Notes under the pieces: model-generated
The model's input: the letters and a program-made list of their open reading frames with translations, nothing else
What the model was told of the DNA's origin: nothing
Databases searched by the model: none
Shown: positions 31,801-39,818 of the stretch, piece after piece
Layout: the number at the start of each line of letters is the position of its first letter
Position numbering within the stretch: position 1 is the stretch's first letter
Virus record (IMG/VR): IMGVR_UViG_3300032236_001232
Span: 62,001 to 126,000 of that record
From: a virus
Reading direction: 5' to 3' (one strand)
DNA length: 64,000 bases
Program-made: the position numbers and the translations under genes

Positions 31801-33223
31801 TTACATTAACTACCAATGTAGTTGTATTAGAGACCCAAGTTCCTGTGCCAACCGCAGTAGGAATCTGAACTGTTTGATCAGGAACAAACATTGTACCATC
31901 TTTCAGCCAAGGGCCGCTTAGATTGGTACAGTTTTGAATATAAGGACTATGGAATAAGTTAATACGATTATCGCCTTCCAACGGTGGGAATGCTGTACAA
32001 TAAGCACCTCTATTGAACCCAGGAGCATACGCACCTTCTAATAGACCACTGCGGCCATTTAAGAACTGCATGAATGCTAGATAGCATCCTGAATTCATAT
32101 GGAACAAATCTTGAGTTTTATTAATCGGTTCAATACTACAAGTTCTCAAATCTGATCCTACAATACTAGTATAAGGTTTTAATTGTAGTGGATTATCTTC
32201 TAAGTAATGCCCAGGGGCTACACGGATTTGTGTTCCAGATTGATAATAAGGACTGTTTAATGCACCGCCGATAGTTCGGCAAGCACGTCCTGCATCCATA
32301 GCACGACCATCGTTGGTATCATCTCCGTCCATGGTAACATAAAGAATATTGGTTACTACTGGAGCAGTTCCAATTGGGTTGGTTCCCCTAACTCTTAAAT
32401 CACCAAATACATCTACTTGACCAGCACCCAGCACCATTGTACTAGACTTTGAACTGGAATCTAAATACTTGGAATAAATGGTTTCTAAATAAGAACCAGT
32501 AAAGTTATTAACAGAATAAACTTCGCCACCGACTAAAATGTTTTCTGTTACAGCAGCACCGCCTTTAACAACCAAGGCTGCTGTATCTAGATCCACTCCT
32601 TGATCATTCCTTGCTATTTGATTAGCAACTACCTGTAAACGATCAGTGGACAATCTACCCTCGGCAGGATTGTAAGACAATCCCTGAGGATTATCCACTC
32701 CTACTTGTCCGGTATTATCGATAAACAGTGAAGCATTTCCAGTTCCGGGAGCAAATGTTAAGTAAAATGGGCTGTCGTCGTTAGTTTGTTGTATTAACAG
32801 TTGCGTAGATGTAGTTGCTGTTAATGCTGTACTAATTCTACCATAGATAAAGCCGCCTACTGCGAGATCTTTTTCTATACCAACACCGCCGGTAAAGTAT
32901 GCTCCGCCTAGCTGGCGTTCTGCTGTTGTGCTATATGCAGTCTGGTCGATAGTAGCAGGATCGTTACCTGTAGGATTAAGAATATTTCCTACGTTATGAT
33001 CCGCTGCCGCAGTTCCACCTGTAGTACCAACAATAACCCTACCACCAGTAACAACAACATTACCGGAATCAACAGTTACATTACCCGATACAACTTCAAC
33101 ATTACCTTGAGATACAGTGACTTGCCCGCCTGCTGAGGGCGTTAAAACTACATTACCAGCAGGAGTGCTGATGGTTTGATCGCCAGTAGATTTTACATTT
33201 TTAGAACCAGTAGTGCGGGCCAT
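28814..33223 (-). CDS. large virion protein: beta-helix plus three KCxRD helical repeats
   Basis: This is a 1469-residue protein. Residues about 285-400 (YVTMDGDDTNDGRAMDAGRA, IRVAPGHYLEDNP, YTSIVGSDLRTCSI) look like the start of a right-handed parallel beta-helix of the pectate-lyase type. A helical domain of about 100 residues then appears three times: around residues 500-600 (EKCYRDVGILVENTAYD), 655-760 (DKCYRDVGLIIDAVSQD) and 1290-1400 (TKCKRDTKIILQRLIYD), each followed by a GGN-x-x-S-V-x-x-G-x-x-Y-W/Y motif. Long beta-rich sections join them. The N-terminus is rich in TVDSGNVVVTGG-like repeats. It is a virion structural or fibre protein; no enzyme active site is evident. A late-type box lies 20 bases upstream. 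Confidence 0.78.
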   Translation of the reverse strand: MARTTGSKNVKSTGDQTISTPAGNVVLTPSAGGQVTVSQGNVEVVSGNVTVDSGNVVVTGGRVIVGTTGGTAAADHNVGNILNPTGNDPATIDQTAYSTTAERQLGGAYFTGGVGIEKDLAVGGFIYGRISTALTATTSTQLLIQQTNDDSPFYLTFAPGTGNASLFIDNTGQVGVDNPQGLSYNPAEGRLSTDRLQVVANQIARNDQGVDLDTAALVVKGGAAVTENILVGGEVYSVNNFTGSYLETIYSKYLDSSSKSSTMVLGAGQVDVFGDLRVRGTNPIGTAPVVTNILYVTMDGDDTNDGRAMDAGRACRTIGGALNSPYYQSGTQIRVAPGHYLEDNPLQLKPYTSIVGSDLRTCSIEPINKTQDLFHMNSGCYLAFMQFLNGRSGLLEGAYAPGFNRGAYCTAFPPLEGDNRINLFHSPYIQNCTNLSGPWLKDGTMFVPDQTVQIPTAVGTGTWVSNTTTLVVNVSTGTIAVGMSVNAGQQNPGFFNARTLLLANKPFLQQQVVARVDALFPGFEYNREKCYRDVGILVENTAYDAAFGGNEKSVESGLAYYNGVVSVIAGQEAQTIAAIEYLRDRSKEIVTNTTCTNTYTGYTAHQVINWALPGGAISTASISTLYGIVTATITSPSNSPDIYKSTGPDAAFVSAEILMQANRSFIQENTIKWINATYPGFTYDNDKCYRDVGLIIDAVSQDILLGGNQKSVEAGLSYWNRGYNYVAHQLTTTTNAINYARDRSLEVIANTVCTNTFTGVTHNQVINTFFQYGGDYMPQEAVKRNFNIVTTIINNGVSAAPPSYAGGGLFSLTGINGADVKIAPTVVSVTNTNQVYTVGLSTATIGFGNNATLYFGNTYIFPKQDFEVEQLSLEYTGNANTWNQRKVDPIGAMGGSLVDGAVVSDISPIQSFVYDAFTQLPQGGKGVHITNNGYAQLVSVFTIFCSTAVLVENGGIASITNSNSNFGDQCLVAKGYGPRAFGGTVFNPPNRAYPFSPGADGLDQYYPNGFWPNKGKVEVFLPDTADRPHISLIMEVEPPVGHINEQGFPGFLNAQPSTGTLTTSTIILRDIDTTDIAVGNDVYIRDQYGRQYDDNGVWYAGTGTVVTDINYNAITFNKALYPASTGTAGDPTNPTYFTLYFCGNSYYTVLSSTVATNPYELNNNILVPPSDTNLYQGPTYNQVNAHIASMVYLNTLTNKVISNTTVSPTYMTTSSQVVLPLITGGGSATAFINTRFANITNIIGAANITAAKAVVPANSVTKTGTITSGAGSAITLIKENLDFLADEVTAYVHAMQPGVFSGLTQAQIDYIDTKCKRDTKIILQRLIYDLETGGNYNSVMSGLSYWSRAGTHHIVELGEAVVSTDLFPDGATVNFYQRSYISASGYLFEYVGAGTNYGALPQRGILDPVQAKETIPLDGGKVFFTSTDQNGDFRIGRGLVISQATGVLSGRTFVQSLYANMTPFILAIE

Positions 33224-33242
33224 CTATCTTTTTCCTTTAGAG

Positions 33243-33250
33243 TATTTATT
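33243..33250 (-). promoter_or_regulatory. late promoter box (AATAAATAC)
   Basis: The minus strand reads CTAATAAATACTC, 20 bases above the 1469-residue gene. It differs from TATAAATA only at the first base. Confidence 0.65.
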
Positions 33251-33253
33251 AGT

Positions 33254-33781
33254 TTAATGAATTCGCAGTTCCACAGCATCCACCATTACAGGATCACGAT
33301 GAGGCCAGTGTGGATGAGCACGAAACCTAAAAATTATACCAAACGTTGAATTTTTAATATCGTCAATGGTTAATGTGATTGCTTTCCATACATCACTGGG
33401 ACCACCATATACTTTTATCGGAGCAATAGGCAATGTGGCGCGATTTTCTCCGATGCTTTCTCCGTCAAGACACAGTTCCACAGTATCATCAGTGGCTCTA
33501 CCATATCTCTGTGTAGTAAGTCTTGCTTCTATCCCAGATAGTGTTTCTGGTAAGTTAGTAAATCGAAAACCAGTAGCACGAATATAATAAGTTTTATTTG
33601 TAATATCGTGTTTAGGACTGCGAGCAATATGTTGTAGTGCTCCTTGTGTTTGAATACTTCTAGCATCAAGAGTTTTTAATGCACTGAAGCTGTCTATTTC
33701 TCGCCAAGGAATATGTGTTGCTTCTCCGCCAGGTTCGACATATTGAATAACATTAGTAGGTAGGGTCCAGGCAGTGGTCAT
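33254..33781 (-). CDS. virion protein of unknown role
   Basis: This is a 175-residue protein, beta-rich with a jelly-roll-like alternation. Recognisable segments are IARSPKHDITNKTYYIRATG, FTNLPETLSGIEARLTTQRYG, and a C-terminus FRFRAHPHWPHRDPVMVDAV. I do not recognise a named family. It lies between the capsid region and the fibres, below a terminator, and is preceded by its own late box exactly 5 bases before the ATG with no Shine-Dalgarno site. A fibre-attachment or carbohydrate-binding role would fit, but this is inference from position and predicted fold. Confidence 0.6.
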   Translation of the reverse strand: MTTAWTLPTNVIQYVEPGGEATHIPWREIDSFSALKTLDARSIQTQGALQHIARSPKHDITNKTYYIRATGFRFTNLPETLSGIEARLTTQRYGRATDDTVELCLDGESIGENRATLPIAPIKVYGGPSDVWKAITLTIDDIKNSTFGIIFRFRAHPHWPHRDPVMVDAVELRIH

Positions 33782-33786
33782 ACCAG

Positions 33787-33794
33787 TATTTATG
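33787..33794 (-). promoter_or_regulatory. late promoter box (CATAAATA), 5 bases before ATG
   Basis: The minus strand reads CATAAATACTGGTATG. With the box at about -13 to -6 the predicted +1 is the A of the start codon. See the leaderless-mRNA finding. Confidence 0.6.
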
Positions 33795-33808
33795 TTATGT
33801 TATAAATG

Positions 33809-33834
33809 GAAAAGGGCCGCAAAGGGCCCTTTTC
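33809..33834. terminator. intrinsic terminator hairpin
   Basis: A 10-bp stem GAAAAGGGCC / GGCCCTTTTC with a 6-base loop, T-rich at each end. It separates the 398-residue protein (upstream on the minus strand) from the 175-residue gene and its late box. Confidence 0.75.
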
Positions 33835-33854
33835 TTACAGTATTTCTACTGTTT

Positions 33855-35051
33855 TTAAGCAGTATGTGCTAGGGAAACAATACCAAGGCTAGCACTGCTA
33901 ATAGACCAACCAGCGGACGAACCGTCGGCAAATCTATATCCAGCACCGGCACTGGTTCTTTGAACTAGATAAGCTCTGTGTGCAGTTAGCTTGGTTACCC
34001 AATATGTGCAACCTTCTGTGTCAGTGGCGATTAAACACATTTCACCCGGATACAGATCACCAGGGTTGCTGGCCACTAGTCGGCACTGACCAACTTTACC
34101 ATTGTCATCTCTGGTCTTAACTAGGTAACGACGGCTGGCTTCCTGTTTCATAATATCAGCAAGAGCACCTTCAGTACCATCAATAATATTAACATAAACT
34201 GCTAGACCTGGTTGATACAGGTTAGTCAGCACCGAAGTACCGGCTGCTGCTCCACCACTAAATGTAACACTAGCGTCGGCTACATCAAAATAATGACTAC
34301 CGGCATTGGTGATCGCAACACTCTTAACACCGTAAGTAACGTTCAATTTAGCATTTCCGTTTCCACTACCGCTAGTAGATACAGGGTTGCTAGGTACTGC
34401 TGTATAATCTCCACCGTTAGCTACTGTAACGCCAGCAACACCCCAGTCAGTTAATGTTACTTGAAGATTGGTTCCGTTCGTGTCAATAGCACCGTAGGTC
34501 TGTGTGCGGGTAGCGCCGATAGTATTGGCCGGGGCGGTAGTTCCTGACCAAACACCTGGACTATAAATGGCTACTGCTGATGCTGTTCCACCTGCTGCTG
34601 CGGTGACTACAACTTCTAGTGGAGTTGTCCATGTACCACCACCGTATGTTCCGCTGAAGGAAAAACGGTCGCCTGTGTCGTTGTTGCTTCCGCCATTTTG
34701 CGGTGTGCTATTAATGGAAACTGTTCTAAGAGCATTAACAGTAAATGTTGCCGAAGTAACATTTGTTCCTCCACCAACTGCTAGTGTATTAGCATAAGCA
34801 TATCCTGTACCTGTAGTGTTTACAGTAGCAGTTAAGGCCATACCGTGTACAACACCAGTTGCTGTTGTTCCCAATGCTAGGTCAGGTGTACCAAACGATA
34901 CAGTTGGCAATGTGCCAACGTATGTTCCAGTTGTGGTAATTGTTACGCTGGCAATGCCTTCTCCGCCTTCGCCAGTTGCACCACCTGTGGCATGATTCTG
35001 GTAAGGCGAGTTTAAATTCGCAAAGAATTTCTTTTTAATTGGACGTCCCAT
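33855..35051 (-). CDS. virion structural protein (Ig-like/beta-rich), downstream of capsid
   Basis: This is a 398-residue protein. I place the start at the ATG at 35051 (MGRPIKKKFFANLN) because AAGGAGA lies 7 bases before it; the in-frame ATG 57 bases further up has no such site. The N-terminus is basic. The middle is made of Gly/Thr-rich beta repeats (GGEGIASVTITTTGTY, TGTGYAYANTLAVGGG, VANGGDYTAVPSNPV) that look like repeated Ig-like or surface-exposed domains. The C-terminal 100 residues (SRRYLVKTRDDNGKVGQCRL, TDTEGCTYWVTKLTAHRAYL) form a distinct conserved-looking domain. Similar proteins lie next to the major capsid gene in other marine T4-like phages. Head decoration or neck protein is possible but not shown. 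Confidence 0.65.
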   Translation of the reverse strand: MGRPIKKKFFANLNSPYQNHATGGATGEGGEGIASVTITTTGTYVGTLPTVSFGTPDLALGTTATGVVHGMALTATVNTTGTGYAYANTLAVGGGTNVTSATFTVNALRTVSINSTPQNGGSNNDTGDRFSFSGTYGGGTWTTPLEVVVTAAAGGTASAVAIYSPGVWSGTTAPANTIGATRTQTYGAIDTNGTNLQVTLTDWGVAGVTVANGGDYTAVPSNPVSTSGSGNGNAKLNVTYGVKSVAITNAGSHYFDVADASVTFSGGAAAGTSVLTNLYQPGLAVYVNIIDGTEGALADIMKQEASRRYLVKTRDDNGKVGQCRLVASNPGDLYPGEMCLIATDTEGCTYWVTKLTAHRAYLVQRTSAGAGYRFADGSSAGWSISSASLGIVSLAHTA

Positions 35052-35132
35052 TTTATTTCTCCTTGTTGTTATGACAGTTCTATTGCCTACGCGGTTGGGG
35101 TTCCGCATAAACTCTCTCTCGAGCGAACAGTA

Positions 35133-35804
35133 TTATTTAGCCAACTTACAACGGTCTCCGTGCCAACGAGGATAGGTATTGACCGCACAGTCTTTATTAC
35201 AATGGGGACATATTAGTCGTTCTCTTTTACTTCCTCTTGTTTTAGCAGCACGTTTTTCTATAGTTTCTTTACTATATTTTCTAGCCTTGGCACGATCGCT
35301 CATTTTTTTGCGAGTTTCTTCTGAGATTGTTACTCCATACCTGTTATTATTTTTTCCAGTTTTTGCCGCAGATAGTTTAGATCTCCATTCTTCGCTAAAT
35401 GGTGGTCGCTTTCTTCCTATTTGTGCTGCTAACTGACGAGCTTTTTCTTCAGGAGGCTGGATCCTACCTTTGTTAAGATTAGAAATATATCGACTATATT
35501 CTGTTCTTAAATTCTCGTATATTCTTGCGGTAATTTTTGATTCATACCTTTTTTGATGAGGGCTTTCTGCTCTCATCATATACATAGCATTGATCATTTT
35601 ACCTTTTGCTTCGCCGGTATACATTTTAGTAAGCAGCCAGTGACAGATAAAATGTTCTCTAGCTGTGAGATTAACTAGGTTATCTTTAGTGTCTAATCCA
35701 CCTAGACTACGTGGGATAATATGATGAGTTTCTGTATACCCATCAGTATTTCTATTCTTTGCGTTATTGGTTATGGCAAAATACCATTTTTCATATTTGT
35801 TCAT
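35133..35804 (-). CDS. HNH homing endonuclease with NUMOD3-like repeats
   Basis: This is about 223 residues from the ATG at 35804 (five residues shorter than from the upstream ATG at 35819). The N-terminal domain has TETHHIIPRSLGG (about residues 24-36) with downstream NLVNLTAREHFICHWLL, the HNH nuclease core. In the middle are NUMOD3-type DNA-binding repeats (RPPFSEEWRSKLSAAKTGKN, GVTISEETRKKMSDRAKAR, KYSKETIEKRAAK). The C-terminus carries a small zinc-finger-like CPHCNKDC. It is a free-standing mobile gene inserted just below the major capsid gene, after the capsid terminator. The box GATAAATA overlaps the first ATG and ends 5 bases before the second, which has no Shine-Dalgarno site, so I prefer the second start. 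Confidence 0.85.
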   Translation of the reverse strand: MNKYEKWYFAITNNAKNRNTDGYTETHHIIPRSLGGLDTKDNLVNLTAREHFICHWLLTKMYTGEAKGKMINAMYMMRAESPHQKRYESKITARIYENLRTEYSRYISNLNKGRIQPPEEKARQLAAQIGRKRPPFSEEWRSKLSAAKTGKNNNRYGVTISEETRKKMSDRAKARKYSKETIEKRAAKTRGSKRERLICPHCNKDCAVNTYPRWHGDRCKLAK

Positions 35805-35809
35805 ATTTT

Positions 35810-35817
35810 TATTTATC
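35810..35817 (-). promoter_or_regulatory. late promoter box (GATAAATA), 5 bases before the HNH start
   Basis: The minus strand reads GATAAATAAAAATATG. The box overlaps the first possible ATG (35819) and lies exactly 5 bases before the second, so a late transcript would begin at the second start codon. Confidence 0.5.
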
Positions 35818-35852
35818 ATATTACTAAATTCAACATAATATTTTAATCAATA

Positions 35853-35876
35853 AAAAACGCCCCGAAGGGCGTTTTT
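35853..35876. terminator. strong bidirectional terminator after the capsid gene
   Basis: A 10-bp perfect stem AAAAACGCCC / GGGCGTTTTT with the tight loop CGAA and a T-run on both strands. It lies 24 bases below the gp23 stop codon. Confidence 0.92.
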
Positions 35877-35900
35877 ATACCTGCTAAATTCAGTATTGAA

Positions 35901-37082
35901 TTAACGGAAACTGACGTTAGAAGAAGTAATAGCTACTTTTCCTAGATAGTCAGCAGCATTTCCAAGGCTGCTAGCAGTGTTAGTGAGCTCCACATAACCA
36001 TATCTGGTTAAGAAACCAACGACTGGTTCGAAGGTAGCTGGGTCAAGAACGACTCCAGAACTCATTAAAGGAATATAAGGGCAGTAGAACGCGGCAGCAT
36101 CTGCCTCGCTTGTGCCTTTGTAACCGATAAGAACTTGGTCTTCGTCACGATCGCTTGTGTCAGCTAAGTAAGCGTCAACATAAACTTTCATGGCGCCATT
36201 TAGTGTACCAACAAACTTGGTGTTTGTAGGTGCTTCGAATGTACCTTCAGTGGTACGAGCGAAAGCACTTGTAGTAGCACTTTGTAGGATTGTTAGAGCC
36301 TGGTTAGAAACAACGGCCCAGTTACCAGCACCGCGACGTGTACGCTGAGCAATCAAGTTGCTGACACGGTTGATCTGGATAGCTAGAGCGGCGTGCTCGT
36401 CACCAACGAATGTTGCTGTACCAGAAACTAATGACTGGTCATAAGTCTGTTCAACAGTTGCTAAACCACGTAGGCTAGCTAGGATCTCTTGGTCAATCTC
36501 AGCAGTGATTTCCTGGGCTAGAGCAGCCATGATTTCAGCTTCGATATCGATACCCTGTTGTGCTTGTGCATCCTGAGCTGCCTCAAATGTCCAACGAGCA
36601 GATAGCTTGCGGCTCTTTGCTTCGACTGGAGTCTTGAGGATTTGGATGCTCATACGCTTACCAGGTTGACCTTCTAGAGCAGCAGTAGAGCTGGCCTTAG
36701 GTGTACTGGTGCTGCCGTTACCGGAATAAGCACGAGCAATGTTGAATGGGCTTAGTGCCTCTGCGCCTGCAGTAACTTCGTCAGTACTGTCAGCATAGCG
36801 AACACGTAGTGTGTGGATCTGTGCAACAGGTCCAGTCATAGGCTGTACACCAACGATTTCGTTAGCAATAACAGTAGGCATAACTCGACGGATAACTGGT
36901 AGAATTACACGGTTTAGTGTAGCAATGTTACCAGCACTGGTTGCACCAGCAGTTGCGCTCTCAGCCAAATGGCGACGTGTGTTTTCTAAGCAGATGCCCA
37001 TACTAGCACGACGGTTTCCTTGTAGGCCTTCAAGCAGAGCTTCTTTGGTCTCTGACCATCTTTCATTTAAAAGTTTTGACAT
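35901..37082 (-). CDS. gp23: major capsid protein gp23
   Basis: This 393-residue protein is the main hexamer shell protein of the T4-type head. Diagnostic segments are MGICLENTRRHLAE, NRVILPVIRRVMPTVIANEIVGVQPM (about residues 56-81), and RMSIQILKTPVEAKSRKLSARWTFEAAQD-like text before residue 180. The C-terminal DQVLIGYKG, FYCPYIPLM and VGFLTRYGYVE are typical. It is shorter than T4 gp23 (521 residues), with a short N-terminal peptide before the gp21 cleavage region. A strong Shine-Dalgarno AAGGAG lies 8 bases from the ATG. It is last in the head operon (gp22 ends 19 bases upstream) and is followed by a strong terminator, which should ensure high, defined expression. Confidence 0.97.
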   Translation of the reverse strand: MSKLLNERWSETKEALLEGLQGNRRASMGICLENTRRHLAESATAGATSAGNIATLNRVILPVIRRVMPTVIANEIVGVQPMTGPVAQIHTLRVRYADSTDEVTAGAEALSPFNIARAYSGNGSTSTPKASSTAALEGQPGKRMSIQILKTPVEAKSRKLSARWTFEAAQDAQAQQGIDIEAEIMAALAQEITAEIDQEILASLRGLATVEQTYDQSLVSGTATFVGDEHAALAIQINRVSNLIAQRTRRGAGNWAVVSNQALTILQSATTSAFARTTEGTFEAPTNTKFVGTLNGAMKVYVDAYLADTSDRDEDQVLIGYKGTSEADAAAFYCPYIPLMSSGVVLDPATFEPVVGFLTRYGYVELTNTASSLGNAADYLGKVAITSSNVSFR

Positions 37083-37101
37083 TTCTTTGTCTCCTTGAAT
37101 A

Positions 37102-38184
37102 TTATTTTAGTCCCGCCAACTTGCGGATATCTAAGATATTGTCTAAGCCTACCTCAGGCTTCACTTCACGATCACCAGTAATTTCTGTGCTTTCTGTTAG
37201 GGTAGCTTTAGCTACTTTTCTCTTCTCGCCATCCATAACTGTGGGTAGGTACTTGTCATATGCATCAGCAAGTTTCTTGGTCTGAACAGACTCAAGAAGT
37301 TGTTGCATCAGCGCTCTTTTGTCAGCACTTAGTGGTGCTAATAACTCGCCCATGACCTGTTTGCGTTCCATTAGGTCTCGAGCAACGCGGATCTCGCGTT
37401 CCTTAGATTCCACAATGGTAGCTTTTTCTTCTAGGGCTTGTTGGGTTTCAGCAAGTTCGGCATCTTTCTTTTGAATGATCTTTAACAATTTTGCTGTTTC
37501 AGATTTTTCATTTAAGTAAGATCCTGCGAACTCCTGAGCAAACGCTTCATAAATCTTACGACCGAAGCTGTTGTTACGGCTGCTGTCAATATCTTCTTTC
37601 AATTGCTTGATTTCAGATGTTAGCTTGCGTGTAACTGTGGCTTCGACGACCTTAGCAGATCGCTTAATGAAGTTTTGTTTGATAGTCTCAAATTTGTCTT
37701 TGGCTTCACGAACTAACTTGACTTTAGTTTCAGCTAGGTCACGTTTGTCAATGGCAAACTCTTTGATTTCTCTGGCTAGAGCATGTACTACGAATTGCTC
37801 TAATTTAGAAAAGTTCTCGCTAACTTTCTTGCGATCGTTTTGGAACTCTACTAGTTCTTTACCAAGCTGGTTGATTACAAAACCTTCTAGCTTTCGGCTA
37901 TCTTCAGTCATCTTTTGTTTGTATGCCTGTTTAGCTTCTGCTAGTCCTGTTCTATCTTCGTGCAACTCGGACATCTCTACGGCCAATCTATCGCTTAACA
38001 TCTTGTCGATCGCCTCAACCATAACAGTCTTATCGTGACTGTATTTTTGTGCGAATTCTTCACGAAGTTCAGCGGTGACTTGGTCGCGATTCTCTTGTAA
38101 TTTTTGGGCAAAGGCGGTTTCTAACTCAGATCTTACATCTTCATTAATTAACCCACTTTCGACCAATTGTTTGAATGCGTCCAT
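37102..38184 (-). CDS. gp22: prohead scaffold core protein gp22
   Basis: This 360-residue protein is highly charged and almost entirely helical or coiled coil. It has ELREEFAQKYSHDKTVMVEA near the N-terminus, long Lys/Glu-rich heptads through residues 60-260, and KADAYDKYLPTVM-like text (KKLADAYDKYLPTVM, about residue 310) near the end. Its position between protease gp21 and capsid gp23 matches T4 gene 22, whose product forms the internal core and is later degraded by gp21. The Shine-Dalgarno GAGGAG is 9 bases before the ATG. The gene lies 18 bases below gp21. Identification rests on composition, length and gene order as well as the C-terminal motif. Confidence 0.9.
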   Translation of the reverse strand: MDAFKQLVESGLINEDVRSELETAFAQKLQENRDQVTAELREEFAQKYSHDKTVMVEAIDKMLSDRLAVEMSELHEDRTGLAEAKQAYKQKMTEDSRKLEGFVINQLGKELVEFQNDRKKVSENFSKLEQFVVHALAREIKEFAIDKRDLAETKVKLVREAKDKFETIKQNFIKRSAKVVEATVTRKLTSEIKQLKEDIDSSRNNSFGRKIYEAFAQEFAGSYLNEKSETAKLLKIIQKKDAELAETQQALEEKATIVESKEREIRVARDLMERKQVMGELLAPLSADKRALMQQLLESVQTKKLADAYDKYLPTVMDGEKRKVAKATLTESTEITGDREVKPEVGLDNILDIRKLAGLK

Positions 38185-38202
38185 TTGCTTTTCTCCTCGG
38201 GC

Positions 38203-38832
38203 TTATTTTAGACCTTTAATAATTTGAAGGAGACTTTCCTTCAAATATTTCTGGGCCTTTGGATCTTCTTTCGTTTCTTGTGCAACCTTAAATGCTTTGC
38301 TTCCTCCACGAGCATTCATTAAATGTTCGTAAACTGGAGTAGGATAAGCACCGGGAGCACTGGGTTGGGCAACCACATCTACTGTGATAATCTCAAAATC
38401 GGATACATGGCCGTTCATGTCGTTGACATTGCCGCTACCACGAGAACTTACGCCAAGTTTTACACCGCTTTCAAGCATAGTACGAATTAAATTACCCATC
38501 GGCGTAGGAAGGATTTTCATCTTTCCATATCCATTGGGACCTTCCATCCACATATGAGTAATCATATGAGACACACGATCCAAATTCACTTTTAAATCAT
38601 CGGGATGATCAACTTCGCCTAACACTGAATAACCATTTTGAATCTGATCATTCAGTGTTTTTACAGCACGTTCAATTTCATCCACTGGATAAACACGTTG
38701 GTTGGCATTGCGAATACCGCCTTGGATGGTAATACCTTTTAAGTAAAGATTCTTACCATCCTTGTCGTCGCTTTCCAGAACAATGCCGCTCTGGTCGAAA
38801 CTTAGATGCTCACGTAGATATGCCAACTTCAT
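38203..38832 (-). CDS. gp21: prohead core protease gp21
   Basis: This 209-residue serine protease matures the T4-type prohead. GITIQGGIRNANQRVYP (about residues 33-49) leads into NGYSVLGEVDHPDD with the catalytic His (about residue 76), and VKLGVSSRGSG (about residues 124-134) carries the catalytic Ser. FEIITVDVVAQPSAPGA completes the herpes-assemblin-like fold. The size agrees with T4 gp21 (212 residues). It sits between the acidic core protein and scaffold gp22, with gaps of 11 and 18 bases. It would cleave gp22, the core protein and the gp23 N-terminus. Confidence 0.95.
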   Translation of the reverse strand: MKLAYLREHLSFDQSGIVLESDDKDGKNLYLKGITIQGGIRNANQRVYPVDEIERAVKTLNDQIQNGYSVLGEVDHPDDLKVNLDRVSHMITHMWMEGPNGYGKMKILPTPMGNLIRTMLESGVKLGVSSRGSGNVNDMNGHVSDFEIITVDVVAQPSAPGAYPTPVYEHLMNARGGSKAFKVAQETKEDPKAQKYLKESLLQIIKGLK

Positions 38833-38843
38833 CTGTTTCTCTA

Positions 38844-39818
38844 TTAGGCGTTACGATTAGGAGCACCGTTCAGTGGGCTCTTAACATTACCAACACTGGT
38901 CTGACCAGCTTTGTCGCCTGTTCCGCTACCAACTGGACCTGGGGTCTTGTTGTTGCTAGGATATCCAGATCCCTGCTTGTTTAGAGCAGCACCATCTTTC
39001 ATGCTGGCCTTAGAACTGCTGGCGATGTTTTTTTCAACACCTTTAGTAAACTGACCGCCACTCTTAACTAGACCGCCAACTTTACCGTGTGGTGATGTTC
39101 CGTCTTCGTCAGCAGTTGCACTCTTACCTAGGATGTTTTTAGCATCGGCACCAGTTGTAGGCTTGCCTTTACCGCTACTCACGACCGGCTTGGTATTAAC
39201 ACCACTAGGCATTTTCTCGCCTGTGTTAGCACCTGCTAGACCGCCTTCGGCAGCACCTTTCTTTTCAGCACCGTGTCCGTCACTAACGGCTTCACGATAT
39301 TCACGTAAGCGGCGTCCTTCGAACATGCCCATTTCAAGCTCTTCGTCATCTTCTTCGTCGCCAAACTCTTCGTCGCCCTCTTCATCACCGAACTCGTCGC
39401 CCATTTCTCCGCCCTGGGCTGCTTCTAATTCAGCAAAGGCTGCTTCTAGTTCTTCAATGGCGTTCTTGATATCAAACATGGCTTGATCTTCGTCACCTTC
39501 ATCGTGGTCCATGTCGGCTTCGATGTCACTACCAAAATCATCAGTAGCATCGCCTTCTTCTCCGCCCATGTCGTCCTCAGCGTCCATTACGAAACTGTCT
39601 TCTAGTTCTTCGGAACCTTCATCCATTTCCTGCTCATCAGCAGACTCGTCCATTTCTTCGTCTTTTACAGACTCATCCATCTCATCATCCTCTTCGGCGA
39701 TAAGATTTTCATAAATTGTTCTTGACTTCTCTACAACGATCTCATGGAAAAGTTCATTGGCTTTGTCCATCTCTTCGTTTACTAGATAGTCTAATAATTG
39801 TTCAAATTTCGTAGACAT
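38844..39818 (-). CDS. acidic prohead core protein (gp67-like, extended)
   Basis: This is 324 residues from the ATG at 39818, chosen because TAGGAGA lies about 9 bases before it; an in-frame ATG 30 bases further up overlaps no ribosome site. The first 40 residues (FEQLLDYLVNEEMDKANELF, then IYENLIAEEDD) match the plan of T4 gp67: a short helical segment followed by a long acidic tract. Residues about 45-170 are extremely Asp/Glu rich. Unlike the 80-residue T4 protein, a further 150-residue Gly/Lys/Ser-rich tail follows (GAEKKGAAEGG, GKVGGLVKSGG). Gene order portal-67-21-22-23 supports the call, which is otherwise by analogy. Probably an internal core protein cut by gp21. Confidence 0.65.
   Translation of the reverse strand: MSTKFEQLLDYLVNEEMDKANELFHEIVVEKSRTIYENLIAEEDDEMDESVKDEEMDESADEQEMDEGSEELEDSFVMDAEDDMGGEEGDATDDFGSDIEADMDHDEGDEDQAMFDIKNAIEELEAAFAELEAAQGGEMGDEFGDEEGDEEFGDEEDDEELEMGMFEGRRLREYREAVSDGHGAEKKGAAEGGLAGANTGEKMPSGVNTKPVVSSGKGKPTTGADAKNILGKSATADEDGTSPHGKVGGLVKSGGQFTKGVEKNIASSSKASMKDGAALNKQGSGYPSNNKTPGPVGSGTGDKAGQTSVGNVKSPLNGAPNRNA

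Noticed and set aside
4833-33223. Diversity-generating retroelement acting on the fibre genes
   Set aside because: No reverse transcriptase gene and no template/variable repeat pair with adenine-biased changes is visible in the window.
35052-35108. Longer start for the 398-residue virion protein
   Set aside because: No ribosome site there, while AAGGAGA directly precedes the ATG at 35051.
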